This document shows, piece after piece, positions 1 to 12,989 of a stretch of 64,000 nt of DNA. Origin of the DNA: Arenicola marina (taxonomy: Eukaryota > Annelida > Polychaeta > Arenicolidae). Position 1 is the stretch's first letter. Every line of letters begins with the position of its first letter. The DNA is taken from positions 25,829,143-25,893,142 of the forward strand of contig OZ025265.1 of NCBI GenBank assembly GCA_964019135.1, given 5' to 3'. The notes under the pieces were generated by a model that saw only the letters and a list, made by a program, of their open reading frames with translations, did no database searches and was not told the DNA's origin. Position numbers and translations under genes: made by a program.

Positions 1-1032
1 TATGGTGTGTGTTACATGTAGCCCACATGTACAAAAGGGTGGTGTGGTGTGTGCTACCTGTAGCTCACATGTACAATAGGGCGGTATGGTGTGGGTCACC
101 TGTAGCTCACATGTACAATAGGGCGGTATGGTGTATGTTACCTGTAGCTCACATGTACAATAGGGCGGTGTGGTGTGTGCTAACTGTAGCTCACATGTAC
201 AATAGGGCGGTGTGATGTGTGTTACCTGTAGCTCACATGTACAATAGGGCGGTGTGAGGTGTGTTACCTGTAGCTCACATGCACAATAGGACGGTGTGGT
301 GTGTGTTACCTGTAGCTCACATGTACAATAGGGCGGTGTGGTGTGTGTTACCTGTAGCTCACATGTACAATAGTGCGGTGTGGTGTGTGTTCCCTGTAGC
401 TCACATGCACAATAGGGCGGTGTGGTGTGTGTTACCTGTAGCTCACATGCACAATAGGACGGTGTGGTGTGTGTTACCTGTAGCTCACATGTACAATAGG
501 GCGGTGTGGTGTGTGTTACCTGTAGCTCACATGCACAATAGGACGGTGTGGTGTGTGTTACATGTAGCTCACATGTACAATAGGACGGTGTGGTGTGTGT
601 TACCTGTAGCTCACATGTACAATAGGGCGGTGTGGTGTGTGTTACATGTAGCTCACATGTACAATAGGACGGTGTGGTGTGTGTTACCTGTAGCTCACAT
701 GTACAATAGGGCGGTGTGGTGTGTGTTACCTGTAGCTCACATGCACAATAGGACGGTGTGGTGTGTGTTACATGTAGCTCACATGTACAATAGGACGGTG
801 TGGTGTGTGTTACCTGTAGCTCACATGCACAATAGGACGGTGTGGTGTGTGTTACATGTAGCTCACATGTACAATAGGACGGTGTGGTGTGTGTTACCTG
901 TAGCTCACATGTACAATAGGGCGGTGTGGTGTGTGTTACCTGTAGCTCGCATGTACAATAGGGCGGTGTGGTGTGTTACCTGTAGCTCACATGTACAATA
1001 GGGCGGTGTAGTGTGTTCTAACTGTAGCTTAC

Positions 1033-4000
1033 ATGTACAATAAGGCGGTGTGGTGCGTGCTACCTGTAGCTCACATGTACAATAGGGTGGTATTTTGTGT
1101 GTTACCTGTAGCTCACATGTACAATAGGGCGTGGTGGTGTGTGTTACCTCTACCTCACATGTACAATAGGGCAGTGTGGTGTGTGTTACCTGTAGCTCAA
1201 ATTTACAGTAGGGCGGTGTGGTGTGTGTTACCTGTAGCCCACATGTACAATAGGGCGGGCTGTTGTGTGTTTCCTGTGGCTCACATGTACAATAGCGCGG
1301 TGTGGTGTGTGTTACCTGTAGCTCACATGTACAATAGAGCGGTGTGGTGCGTGATACCTGTGGCTCACATGTACAATAGGGCGGTGTGGTGTGTATTACC
1401 TGTAGCTCACATGTACAATAGGGCTGTGCGGTTTGTGTTACCTGTTGATCACATGTACAATACGGCGATGTGGTGTGTGCTACCTGTAGCTCACATGTAC
1501 AATAGGGCGGTGTGATGTGTGTTACCTGTAGCTCACATGTACAACAGGGCAGTGTTGTGTGTGCTACCTGTAGCTCACATGTACAATAGGGCGGTGTAGT
1601 GTGTGTTACCTGTAGCTCACATGTACAATAGGTTGGTGTGGTGTGTGTGTTGCCTGTAGGTCACATGTACGATACGGCTGTGCGGTGTGTGCTACCTGTA
1701 GCTTACATGTACACTAGGGTGGGGTGGTGTGTTACCTGTAGCTCACATGTACAATAGGGCGATGTTGTGTGTGTTACATGTAGCTCGCATGTACAATAGG
1801 GCGGTGTTGTGTGTGTTACCTGTAGCTCACATGTACAATAGGGCGGTGTGGTGTGTGTTACCTGTAGCTCACATGCATAATAGGGCGGTGTTGTGTGTGT
1901 TACCTGTAGCTCACATGTACAATAGTGCGGTGTTGTGTGTGTTACATGTAGCTCACATGTACAATAGGGCGGTGTGGTGTGTGTTACATGAAGCCCACAT
2001 GTACAATAGGGCGGTGTGGTGTGTGTTACCTGTAGCTCACATGCGCAATAGGGCGGTGTTGTGCGGGTTCCCTGTAGCTCACATGTACAATAGGGCGGTG
2101 TGGTGTGTGCTACCTGTTGACCACATGTACAATAGGGCGGTGTGGTGTGTGCTACCTGTAGCTCACATGTACAATAAGGCGGTGTGGTGCGTGCTACCTG
2201 TAGCTCACATGTACAATAGGGCGGTATTTTGTGTGTTACCTGTAGCTCACATGTACAATAGGGCGGTGTGGTGTGTGTTACCTCTAACTCACATGTACAA
2301 TAGGGCAGTGTGGTGTGTGTTACCTGTAGCTCACATTTACAGTAGGGCGGTGTGGTGTGTGTTACCTGTAGCCCACATGTACAATAGGGCGGGCTGTTGT
2401 GTGTTTCCTGTAGCTCACATGTACAATAGAGCGGTGTGGTGTGTAATACCTGTGGCTCACATGTACAATAGGGCGGCGTGGTGTGTGTTACCTGTAGCTC
2501 ACATGTACAATAGGTCGGTGTGGTGTGTGTTACCTGTAGCTCACATGTACAAAAGGGCTGTGCGGTTTGTGTTACCTGTTGATCACATGTACAGTAGGGC
2601 GATGTGGTGTGTGCTACCTGTAGCTCACATGTACAATAGGGCGGTGTGATGTGTGTGACCTGTAGCTCACATGTACAACAGGGCAGTGTTGTGTGTGCTA
2701 CCTGTAGCTCACATGTACAATAGGGCGGTGTAGTGTGTGTTACCTGTAGCTCACATGTACAATAGGTTGGTGTGGTGTGAGTGTTGCCTGTAGCTCACAT
2801 GTACAATAGGGCGGTGTGGTGTGTGTTACATGAAGCCCATATGTACAATAGGGCGGTGTGGTGTGTGTTACCTGTAGCTCACATGCACAATAGGGCGGTG
2901 TTGTGTGTGTTACCTATAGATCACATGTACAATGGAGCGGTGTGGTGTGTGTTACATGAAGCCCACATGTACAATAGGGCGGTGTGGTGTGTGTTACCTG
3001 TAGCTCACATGCACAATAGGGCGGTGTTGTGTGCGTTACCTGTAGCTCACATGTACAATAGGGCGGTGTGGTGTGTGCTACCGGTAGCTCACATGTACAA
3101 TAGGGCGGTGTTGTGTGTGTTACATGTAGCTCGCATGTACAATAGGACGGTGATGTGTGTGTTACCTGTAGCTCACATGTACAATAGGGGGGTGTAGTGT
3201 GTGCTGCCTGTAGCTCACATGTACAATAGGGCGGTGTGGTGTGTGTTCCCTGTACCTCACATGTGCAATAGGGCGGTGTGGTGTGTGTCACCTGTAGCTC
3301 ACATGTACAGTAGGGCGGTATGGTGTGTGTGACCTGTAGCTCACATGCCTAATAGGGCGGTGTGGTTTGTGCTACCTGTAGCTCACATGTACAATAGGGC
3401 GGTGTTGTGTTTGTTCCATGTAGCTCGCATGTACAATAGGGCGGTGTGGTGTGCTACCTGTAGCTCACATGTACAATATGGCGGTGTGGTGTGTGTTACA
3501 TGTAGCTCACATGCATAATAGGGCGGTGTGGTGTGTGCTACATGTGGCTCACATGTACAATAGGGCGGTGTGGTGTGTGTTACCTGTAGCTCACATGTAC
3601 AATAGGGCGGTGTGGTGTGTGTTACCTGTAGCCCACATGTACAATAGGGCGGTGTGGTGTGTGTTACCTGTAGCTCACATGTACAATAGGGCGGTGTGGT
3701 GTGTGTTACCGGTAGCTCACATGTACAATAGGGCGGTGTGGTGTGTGTTACCTGTAGCTCACATGTACAATAGGGCGGTGTGGTGTGTGCTACCTGTAGC
3801 TCACATTTACAATAGGGCCGTGTGGTGTGTGTAACCTGTAGCTCACAGGTACGATAGGGCTGTGCGGTTTGTGTTACCTGTTGATCACATGTACAATAGG
3901 GCGATGTGGTGTGTGCTACCTGTAGCTCACATGTACAATAGGGCCGTGTGATGTGTGTTACATGTAGCTCACATGTACAACATTGCAGTGTTGTGTGTGC

Positions 4001-4170
4001 TACCTGTAGCTCACATGTGCAATAGTGCTTTGTAGTGTGTGTTGCCTGTAGCTCACATGTACAATAGGTTGGTGTGGTGTGTGTGTTGCCTGTAGGTCAC
4101 ATGTACAATACGGCGGTGCGGTGTGTGCTACCTGTAGCTTACATGTACACTAGGCTGGGGTGGTGTGTTA
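1033..4170. repeat. Older higher-order blocks in the minisatellite
   Basis: The unit series at about 1033-1640 recurs at about 2167-2775 with an offset of exactly 1134 bp (27 units). The series at about 1420-1740 recurs at 3850-4170 with an offset of 2436 bp (58 units). Shared rare units mark the match: GTTGATCACATG, ACAACAGGGCAGTG, AATAGGTTGGTGTGG and GTACACTAGG. These copies are more diverged than the 922-bp block, which suggests an older duplication. Confidence 0.75.
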
Positions 4171-4372
4171 TCTGTAGCTCACATGTACAATAGGGCGGTG
4201 TGGTGTGTGTTACATGAAGCCCACATGTACAATAGGGCGGTGTGGTGTGTGTTACCTGTAGCTCACATGCACAATAGGGCGGTGTTGTGTGTGTTACCTG
4301 TAGCTCACATGTACAATAGGGCGGTGTGGTGTGTGTCACATGTAGCTCACATGTACAATAGGGCGGTGTGGT

Positions 4373-6215
4373 GTGTTACCTATAGCTCACATGTACAATG
4401 GGGCGGTGTGGTGTGTGTTACCTGTAGCTCACATTTACAGTAGGGCGGTGTGGTGTGTGTTACCTGTAGCCCACATGTACAATAGGGCGGGCTGTTGTGT
4501 GTTTCCTGTAGCTCACGTGTACAATAGGGCGGTGTTGTGTGTGTTACCTGTAGCTCACGTGTACAATAGGGCGGTGTTGTGTGTGTTACCTGTAGCTCAC
4601 ATGTACAATAGGGCGGTGTGGTATGTGTTACCTCTAGCCCACATGTACAATAGGCCGGCCTGGTGTGTGTTACCTGTAGCTCGCATGTACAATAGGGCGG
4701 TGTGGTTTGTGTTCTCTGTAGCTCACGTGTACAATAGGGTGGTGTTGTGTGTGTTACCTGTAGCTCACGTGTACAATAGGGCGGTGTTGTGTGTGTTACC
4801 TGTAGCTCACATGTACAATAGGGCGGTGTGGTATGTGTTACCTCTAGCCCACATGTACAATAGGCCGGCCTGGTGTGTGTTACCTGTAGCTCGCATGTAC
4901 AATAGGGCGGTGTGGTTTGTGTTCCCTGTAGCTCACGTGTACAATAGAGTGGTGTTGTGTGTGTTACCTGTAGCTCACATTTACAATAGGGCGGTGCGGT
5001 GTGTGTTACCTGTAGCTCGCATGTACAATAGGGCGGTGTGGTTTGTGTTCCCTGTAGCTCACGTGTACAATAGGGTTGTGTTGTGTGTGTTACCTGTAGC
5101 TCACATGTACAATAGGGCGGTGTGGTGTGTGTTACATGAAGGCCACATGTACAATAGGGCGGTGTGGTGTGTGTTACCTGTAGCTCACATGCACAATAGG
5201 GTGGTGTTGTGTGTGTTACCTGTAGCTCACATGTACAATAGGGCGGTGTTGTGTGTGTTACATGTAGCTCACATGTACAATTGGGCGGTGTGGTGTGTTA
5301 CCTATAGCTCACATGTACAATGGGGCGGTGTGGTGTGTGTTACCTGTAGCTCACATTTACAGTAGGGCGGTGTGGTGTGTGTTACCTGTAGCCGACATGT
5401 ACAATAGGGCGGGCTGTTGTGTGTTTCCTGTAGCTCACATGTACAATAGGGCGGTGTTGTGTGTGTTACCTGTAGCTCACGTGTACAATAGGGCGGTGTT
5501 GTGTGTGTTACCTGTGGCTCACATGTGCAATAGGGCGGTGTGGTATGTGTTACCTCTAGCCCACATGTACAATAGGCCGGCCTGGTGTGTGTTACCTGTA
5601 GCTCGCATGTAAAATAGGGCGGTGTGGTTTGTGTTCCCTGTAGCTCACGTGTACAATAGGGTGGTGTTGTGTGTGTTACCTGTAGCTCACGTGTACAATA
5701 GGGCGGTGTTGTGTGTGTTACCTGTAGCTTACATGTACAATAGGGCGGTGTGGTATGTGTTACCTCTAGCCCACATGTACAATAGGCCGGCCTGGTGTGT
5801 GTTACCTGTAGCTCGCATGTACAATAGGGCGGTGTGGTTTGTGTTCCCTGTAGCTCACGTGTACAATAGAGTGGTGTTGTGTGTGTTACCTGTAGCTCAC
5901 ATTTACAATAGGGCGGTGCGGTGTGTGTTACCTGTAGCTCGCATGTACAATAGGGCGGTATGGTTTGTGTTCCCTGTAGCTCACGTGTACAATAGGGTTG
6001 TGTTGTGTGTGTTACCTGTAGCTCACATGTACAATAGTTCGGTGTTGTGTGTGTTACCTGTAGCTCACATGTACAATAGGGCGGTGTTGTGTGTGTTACC
6101 TGTAGCTCACATTTACAATAGGGCGGTGCGGTGTGTGTTACCTGTAGCTCACATGTACAATAGGGCGGTGTGGTGTGTGTTACCTGTGGCTCACATTTAC
6201 AATAGGGCGGTGTGG
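4373..6215. repeat. Higher-order duplication of about 922 bp in the minisatellite
   Basis: A run of about 22 variant units beginning at 4373 is repeated in the same order from 5295. Diagnostic variants recur in register: ATTTACAGTAGGG, GGGCGGGCTGTT, CACGTGTACAATAGGG, CCTCTAGCCCAC, GGCCGGCCTGG and TGTGGTTTGTGTTCCC. Inside it a 5-unit, 210-bp sub-block (about 4556-4765) is repeated at 4766-4975. The offset of 922 bp is 22 units minus 2 bp. Confidence 0.85.
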
Positions 6216-6430
6216 TGTGTGTTACCTGTAGCTCGCATGTACAATAGGGCGGTGTGGTTTGTGTTCCCTGTAGCTCACGTGTACAATAGGGTGGTGTTGT
6301 GTGTGTTACCTGTAGCTCACATGTACAATAGGGCGGTGTGGTGTGTGTTACCTGTAGCTCACATGTATATTAGGATGGTGTGGTGTGTGCTACCTGTATC
6401 TCACATGTACAATAGGGCGGCGTGTTGTGT

Positions 6431-7110
6431 ACAATCTCGTCTTGATTGGGTTGAAAGATGCACTGTTAAAGTCGAGATCAGTTGGACAAATACACTTTTA
6501 GAGTCATCATGGATCGTATATAAGATGTTCAGGTCGAAAGCGTGTTATGTGAATAACCAAAGTCCCCCTGGACATTTTCTGGGAAGCGCCCACGTTATCG
6601 GGCTATTCTTTCCGATGATGATTGTTTTTGCCCATTTGTTGGTTTCCAAAACTATGACTCAGACATAACGTGGATCGGTGTTTTCGTCGCGAGGGCCCCG
6701 TCGAAAGGCAAAGTTTGTTTATCTCAACTTGCGAACCGAATATGCATCAACTTGTCTTCGCGAGCCATGGTTTAAGTTTGCCATAGTTTTAACCTACTGA
6801 TTGTTTTATGTTTTCACACACGCGCAAACACGCTCCATGCTATGGATTCAAGGCGAGCCCGGTTAGGTCGTCTTAGTATGATACGAGACTGCGCGGGGTG
6901 GGGCGTGAATGGGGGGTGAAGTGGGAGGAAGGCTTAAACATGCCATGGTCCCCCACCGCGTCATTAAAGCTGGCATCCGCTTCAGCTTTTTACAAACGAA
7001 AACTACCCCACCTTTTATATTGTTGTGGCGTGAATCACGTAATTAGGCGCTCTCGCGCCTCAGATCAGGGAGAACGGAAGTGAAACACGTTCTATATTGA
7101 CTTAAGGCGC
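6431..7110. other. Anonymous sequence after the minisatellite
   Basis: I see no gene, RNA or recognisable element here. The short open frames lack family signatures. The segment probably represents the unique flank of the minisatellite. Confidence 0.5.
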
Positions 7111-7163
7111 ACTTGAACATGTTGAAATACTTGAACATGTTGAAATACTTGAACATGTTGAAT
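7111..7163. repeat. Three copies of an 18-bp tandem repeat
   Basis: ACTTGAACATGTTGAAAT occurs three times head to tail, the last copy incomplete. The unit contains the near-palindrome GAACATGTT. Confidence 0.9.
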
Positions 7164-7338
7164 AACGTCACAAAACTAGTGCACATAACCCTCGAGACCG
7201 AATGCGAGGTAGGTGAGCGGCAGGTGACAGAGAATCCTCGGCCTAGTTGCTTGGTTGATTTCGGTTTTCACTCTTTCCTTCTCTATTCCTGAACTTTATT
7301 ACGTCCAAACTGAATGAAAACAATTAATAATATAGAGA

Positions 7339-7421
<83 letters not shown>

Positions 7422-7436
7422 GAATATATACATAGA
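7339..7436. repeat. (AT)n then (AG)n compound microsatellite
   Basis: About 20 AT dinucleotides (7341-7380) are followed directly by about 20 AG dinucleotides, interrupted once by CG, and end in ATATATA. Confidence 0.97.
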
Positions 7437-8419
7437 AATAAAGGGCCCTTAACTATAGGGCTCCCTAGATATTAATTCGGTCTCCCTAAACAATAAGTAG
7501 GGGTCCTGAGATAATAAGTCGGGGAGACTTTAAACAAAATCACGTGACAGAAAAACATGCACTGATTGGCCATAGATTGCATGGCATATAGGTTGGACTA
7601 CGCAAAGGAAACATAGTTCTAATCCACCCGACAAGACATGTCGATCATAAAATAGCCTATGGGTTTGTTCCAGCGCAGTTCCATACAGTTTGTTCTTTAA
7701 GGATCCCAACTTGTGACAAATCTTAGTGGGCACGACAATACACCTCCGTCATACCGCTTAGAAAAAGGGGTATATCAGTCTGCAACAGTGACCACACGGT
7801 AGGGTAGAGTGGGGGAAAACGCTCACCTTAAGCAAGATGCGCCATATTTATTTTCAGTATGATGCAAGCAAATCTAGATAACACCAGACACCTTCATCAC
7901 GCATGGCTCTACGTTAATGATACATGCTTTTCTCCGAAAATATTAACCGTAAAGCGTGGAAAACGAAAAGGTAAAATTCCGTATTGGGGCATTTAACAAT
8001 TTATTTGCTCGCAAACTATTCCAAGCCATAACTATGGCATGTGAGAGCGTGAGACTTGTTGCTTACATATTTAGTCTATTTTAATCATATCAACATTTAA
8101 ATTGTGCAAATGTATAGTATGCGTTATATATGGTCAGAAACACTTTAATTATAATTACCACAAATTTTCTAACCCCAGAACAGATAGATGTCATACTACT
8201 GGCTTATCAAAGCTTCTTGAAGCTTGCCAAACGCTTACCGTGTGTTTGGTATGATTTAAATCTACTCATGCAGCAATTCCATGGCAATGATGGCTTTAGG
8301 TTCTTATTACACAAACACAAATATGTAATATGTAAAAAATAAAAAGGCACGTTGTTAAGATTCTTTTTGCCAGACTGCCTTTCTTGTGTATGAGGTCATC
8401 AAAAGTTGAGCATATAGTT
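7437..8419. other. Anonymous sequence left of the repeat cluster
   Basis: This stretch is AT-leaning and has no supported gene. It forms the left flank of the 8.4-33.5 kb repeat cluster. Confidence 0.5.
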
Positions 8420-10356
8420 GCCTTATTATGACGAAAATTGAAATTTTCAATTTTCGGAATATGTCGGTTGGTCGTGTTTGTGTGTATGTATGTATGTATG
8501 TATGTATGTCTGTCCCACTCGAAAACGGGAAGTCTCTTTGTGGCCTAACTGCTACATGTATCGTTTCGCAATCTTTAACATCTTATAGGCAGCTAATAGG
8601 GCTACAACATTCTCGTCACGCAGGTCGAAAGGTCAAAGGTCAAGGTCACAGCGATTTTTTGAAAAAATGACTAAAAACGCTTATATCTCCGTTAATATTA
8701 AAGCTAGAGATCTCGAATTAGGTTCAAAATGTGCCCCTCTTTTAGGTGCAGTTTTTGGATATTGTTCACTTTTTGATGCGTAAGACTCATTTTCGAGGAA
8801 AACGAGATCATAGGTTTTGCGGAAAACGCACTAAATAACCTCTGTCAGTTTTTTCGCTTTTTGGCACATTTGCCATCAAGCTATCGCTATTATGTTTAAA
8901 TATGTCATAGAAATATGAATTGAGATGAGTTGTGTCAAATCTTAGAGTTTCCAGATACGTCACGTGACGTCACGATGACGTCATTTTTGGTACTTACAAA
9001 AAATCATCGAAAATCAGAAAAAAATCACAAAAATGCGAGAGTAGCATTATATTGTAGGAAAAGTAGTTCCTCGTATAGCTACAAACTAAAAACAATACGT
9101 TCCTATCTTACTTTCGGTTCCAGGGCCGGGGGAATTTTTCTATGGGACTTCCCATGTTAAAAGGGCTGTATCTTTAGGCTGGGACAAAATGTTTTGTCGC
9201 GTATTTCACAAGTGCCTCCAGCAAACAACACCGCGATTTTTTCGTTAGTTGAACATGACGTTTAGTAGCCACAGTGCTTACTATATGCAATTAGAGCAAA
9301 TAGTGACGTTACAGGATTTTTTTTACATTTGGCCAATGATGAAAGATACGGCTTTTCGGTGTTAGCAGAGGCTCCCACGGGTGTCTTATTCAAGCCATCA
9401 CTCAATGCTTGCAGCTGTAAGCTGAGTCATAATCTGTCAACATGGTTCCATAGCTACATTACTTTTCGGTATATAGTCGAAATCGTTTAACATGGGATCC
9501 TATGGGGAAAAATGAACTTGATCGAATATGACCTACTTTCGCTCAAGCTATTTCAGTCTCCTTCGCCACGCAGTGCGGTAATATCATCTTAAAGCAAGTT
9601 ATATGAAAAACACGGCGATCTCTGTATTACTTTTTGTTTCCATGGCAACGAAGCCACTGGCCCAATGATAAATATATAAATTCTGGCATGTTAAAGAAAA
9701 ATCGTCAGAAATCAGATACAAATGCTAAAATTGCACTCTTTTCGCCAACTAGTTGCCAATAAGCATCTTCAGATCGCTTAGTGCTTTAATCCGGCGGATG
9801 TTGTCTAGTTATGGCGCTAGAGCGCTCCGAAGTGGGACGACACCTTTGCGGGGCCGCCAATGATGAGTGAATGGAGATTGTGTCCATCTTGAAAAAATCG
9901 TCAAAAATCAGGAAAACAAGGTAGAGCTGTGATGTTGATGTCAAATGGTAGGGAACATTGATGGTCAAAAAAATAGTGAAAGAAACAAATTAGTTGCAAT
10001 ATCACTTCGCTTACAGTGTTCTTTGTTCTTGTCGTCGGTCTCCGTGTTTCCGCAATGATAAGCTAATGCAATTTTTGACCATTTCGCCAAGCCATAGCTG
10101 AAGGACTAATCTTTCTATCGCCTAGCTCTTTAATCGAATAAGTTGTGGCAGTAAAGGTTGGCATATTGCTGCTTGGACGTTGTCGTGCGTCACGTCATAA
10201 CGTCACCGTGACGTCATGACGTCACATATCTTACGTAGGCTATTACTCAGCTATTACAAGGTATGGCGACTTTCGGGTTGCTTGACGTTGCAGGTCGTGT
10301 TCAGGGACATTTTGTGCCGTGTGTAACTTTTTAGGCGCAGGGGATAAGTGTGCGTT
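8420..10356 (+). repeat. Large repeat family R, copy 1 (left part only)
   Basis: It begins TTATGACGAAAATTGAAATT, whose core CGAAAATTGAAATTTTCAAT (8437-8456) starts a self-complementary stretch, and continues through TGTGTG(TATG)n and AGGTCAAAGGTCAAGGTCAC. It runs parallel to 20460-22388 and 26408-28288 with high similarity throughout. It contains TGACGTCA at 8965, 8976, 10209 and 10217. It stops abruptly after GGATAAGTGTGCG, where the full copies continue TCAAAAATGACGTCAT. No protein domain is visible in any frame. The superfamily is unknown to me. Confidence 0.85.
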
Positions 10357-12289
10357 TTCAATTTTCGTCTTATGTCGGTGTGTTCGGTTTGTCTGTCTGC
10401 GTGTCTGTCTGTTTGTAACGTAAGACATTATCTTTCGAATGCCTTAAGATATCGACTTCCAAATTCACAGAAACATGCGGAATGGCAATTGTCAGGCTAA
10501 GTTTGTAGATGGGCCATGTAGGTCAAAGGTCAAGGTCACAGGAATTTGTTGAAATTCGCTTAACCATTGAAAGATAGAACCAAAAAACGGGAACATCGCT
10601 ATAACGTTCGCAGTTTCCATTCAATCATGCTGCAAATTATTTCACGTATTGGGCCCATTAGTACCTTCTATATCGTTTTTCATTTGTGCAAATCTCCCGA
10701 ATAGTTTTCCTGCTAAAAATTCCCAAAGTTTAACATGGGACCCTATGAGAGCATTTTGGCGGGAATCAGGCCTCCTTAATTTCTCCATGAAGGGTACATG
10801 TCAGACAAACCACACCTTGCGTGTGATATGACATTAGTATTTGGGCGTAAAATATTATATTGACCAAGGTCACGCTTCCAAGGTCAAGGTCACCTCAAGG
10901 TCAAGGTTACGAAACAGGTTTTCTCGCGTAACTTTGTTAATATTTTGTTTTCGAGTTATTGGATGATCAATTTTGACATTGCAGACAGTGCAAAAAAATC
11001 GCTGTGATTACATAAATGCAGGTAGATGACTCATATGTGGTGGAATATGCCCCCATATTACTGACATCATGTATGCCAAATGCCATCGAAATACCAGTAG
11101 TTTCGACGCTGACAAATAATCACACTTTAACATTGCCAAGCCCATTATAAAGCCTCGATACGGCTTGGCAGGGACATTCGGTCCGCCACCCAGATAGACT
11201 ATGCCAAGAATTACGGCGATCGAACTGGCAGTATTCGTCCTGAATATTTCTCGCTATCGCTATTAAATTTTACGTAGGAACAATAGTTTTCACGCGACAG
11301 GCTCTGGAAATTTCAAAAATTTCCACAACAATTTTTTCCTTTAAATCTCCATGCGATTGACACGAGACTTTGAAGGGACATGAAGGGTTCCACTCAAGTA
11401 CCCTATATCAAAAATTATCCCGATCGGACAGTTACTTTTTGTTTCCATGGCAACGCAAAAATTGCCCAATGGTAAAAGATAGGACATTTTTGAAATTTAC
11501 TAGGAGCTCAAAACATAGACATCTATAAGCCACGTGACTTATCTTTGAAACAACGATTACTTAAGGTCGTATCTTTAAATTGGTTATATTTCAGCAATCT
11601 GGGTCAAGGTTCAAGGTCGTGACCTTGACTATTGTAAATGTCGAGTGCTCGGTTGTAGCTCGAAAACTAAATAACACCTGAGCACCAAACTTACCCTGGC
11701 GGATAGGGGTGACGTAGCTTATGTCAAATCCAATCTCAGCTCGAACCCGGAGTGAGAAACGTAACGGTGCCAGAGCGCCTGGAAGTTGGGGGTTCGAACC
11801 CGACTTTTCTCGGCGGGCCGACGCCCCCAAGCCCGTCACGGTCTGCCTCCCCCCAAAAAACATTCATTTTCACCCCTTTGTGCTGGGGTCATTAATTATA
11901 GGGCGCGGACGGCAAAAGTCGGGCGACGGTTTGTGGTGAGGTATGTCAGTCAGTGAAATAGGCGCCTGGAGCGATAGACGTAATAAATAAAGCTTTCGTA
12001 GCTCGGCGGGCCGACGCCCCCAAGCCGTCATGGTCTGTCTCCACCCAAAAAACATTTATTTTCACTCCTTTTGTGCTGGTGCCATAAATTATAGGGCGCG
12101 GACGGCAAACGGCGGGCGACGATTTGTGGTGAGGTGGGGGTAAGAGGTACCTTATCGCTAATAATATATGTAGCGAACCTATCGGCCATGCATGTTGTCG
12201 CCGCACTTTCTGCGTATAAAGTTTCTCATATCGGGTCATCAACAACACTGAGTCATGTATAGTACAAAGTCAGACAAATAAATAAACAA
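10357..12289 (+). repeat. Related repeat unit joined to copy 1
   Basis: This begins TTTTCAATTTTCGTCTTATGT, the right half of the family R terminus, and then TCTGTCTGCGTGTCTGTCTG. It also carries GGTCAAAGGTCAAGGTCACAG and several CAAGGTCAAGGTCA motifs (10860-10910 and 11600-11630), so it is organised like family R but is diverged in sequence. It joins copy 1 at 10356/10357 and the inverted copy near 12290. No coding region is supported. Confidence 0.6.
11740..12140 (+). repeat. tRNA-like promoter motif and 193-bp tandem duplication
   Basis: At 11787-11800 GGGGTTCGAACCC matches a Pol III B box, and flanking bases pair like a T-arm. It is followed by CGGCGGGCCGACGCCCCCAA (11811-11830). That segment and the following 120 bases, to GGGCGCGGACGGCAAA, recur at 12004 onward, an offset of 193 bp. 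A third copy of the CGGCGGGCCGAC segment lies at 17585. This could be a SINE whose body is duplicated. No clear A box is seen, so the SINE call is tentative. Confidence 0.5.
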
Positions 12290-12363
12290 GAACTCAGTGG
12301 GACACTGATGATGACGAAAATCGACTTCAGGTCAAAGAGCGTGTCTATCTAAACATGTTGATC

Positions 12364-12631
12364 GAAACCGCGACCGTCCACGATGAGTATTAAGGGAATT
12401 ATGGCCATATCTAGATTCCAGTACATTGAGTAAATATGCTCGGTCCCCTGGCTTGAACTTTACATTGAATGGGAGAGCGTGGTTTTGAGGTCAAGACGAA
12501 ACCGCGACCGGCCACGATGAGTATTAAGGGAATTATGGCCATATCTAGATTCCAGTACATTGAGTACATATGCTCGGTCCCCTGGCTTGAACTTTACATT
12601 GAATGGGAGAGCGTGGTTTTGAGGTCAAGAC
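12364..12631. repeat. 134-bp tandem duplication
   Basis: Two consecutive 134-bp units begin GAAACCGCGACCG at 12364 and 12498. They differ at a few positions. The full copies of family R have this segment only once, so the duplication is private to the inverted copy. Confidence 0.92.
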
Positions 12632-12989
12632 GGGGCCTCGGAATTAGGTCAGCGGCTTGAGTGAATGGTATTACAAATGCTCGTGCCGACCTAGTGTGGA
12701 CTTAAAAAAGAAAAAAAAAGAAAAAGAAAGTTAAAAGTTAGTGGCCCAAATGGTGTGTATTTGTTGCCCAAGGTGGTCTCTCACATTGCCGCTGCATGAC
12801 ATTTTTGTGAAATTTTCCCCAAATTTTGTTTCCGGATTTCCTGTGGGTATGTGTTGGGATGACAGCACCGTGGTCACTGGTCATTCATTAGAGGACTAAA
12901 CAAAATCACCCCCTGAAGTGATCATGCGTGTATCGATGATGCCTTGGGTTGTCCTCCGCAAGTGGCGGTCCGCAGGGTCTTCGAATAGG

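Larger units (their letters stand above)
1..6430. repeat. 42-bp minisatellite, about 153 units
   Basis: The unit reads roughly GTGTGGTGTGTGTTACCTGT followed by AGCTCACATGTACAATAGGG and CG, and it recurs every 42 bp from the left edge to about 6430, where it stops in unrelated sequence. Units differ by scattered substitutions such as TAC/CAC, CCT/CAT and TGG/TTG, and a few have 1-2 base indels. Because 42 is divisible by 3, the array stays open for long stretches as a 14-residue repeat (MYNRAVWCVLPVAH). Stops and frame changes interrupt it near 216, 1001, 1516, 2650, 3198 and 3835, and the reverse strand is open in places too. I therefore read it as non-coding satellite DNA. The left end is outside the window. 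Confidence 0.97.

Noticed and set aside
261..6668. Long open frames encoding 14-residue repeats as a secreted or structural protein
   Set aside because: They follow automatically from a stop-free 42-bp unit, occur on both strands, are interrupted by stops and indels, and vary without sign of protein-level constraint.
11780..11805. A genuine tRNA gene
   Set aside because: Only the B box and T-arm look right; no acceptor stem, D-arm or anticodon arm of proper spacing can be drawn.
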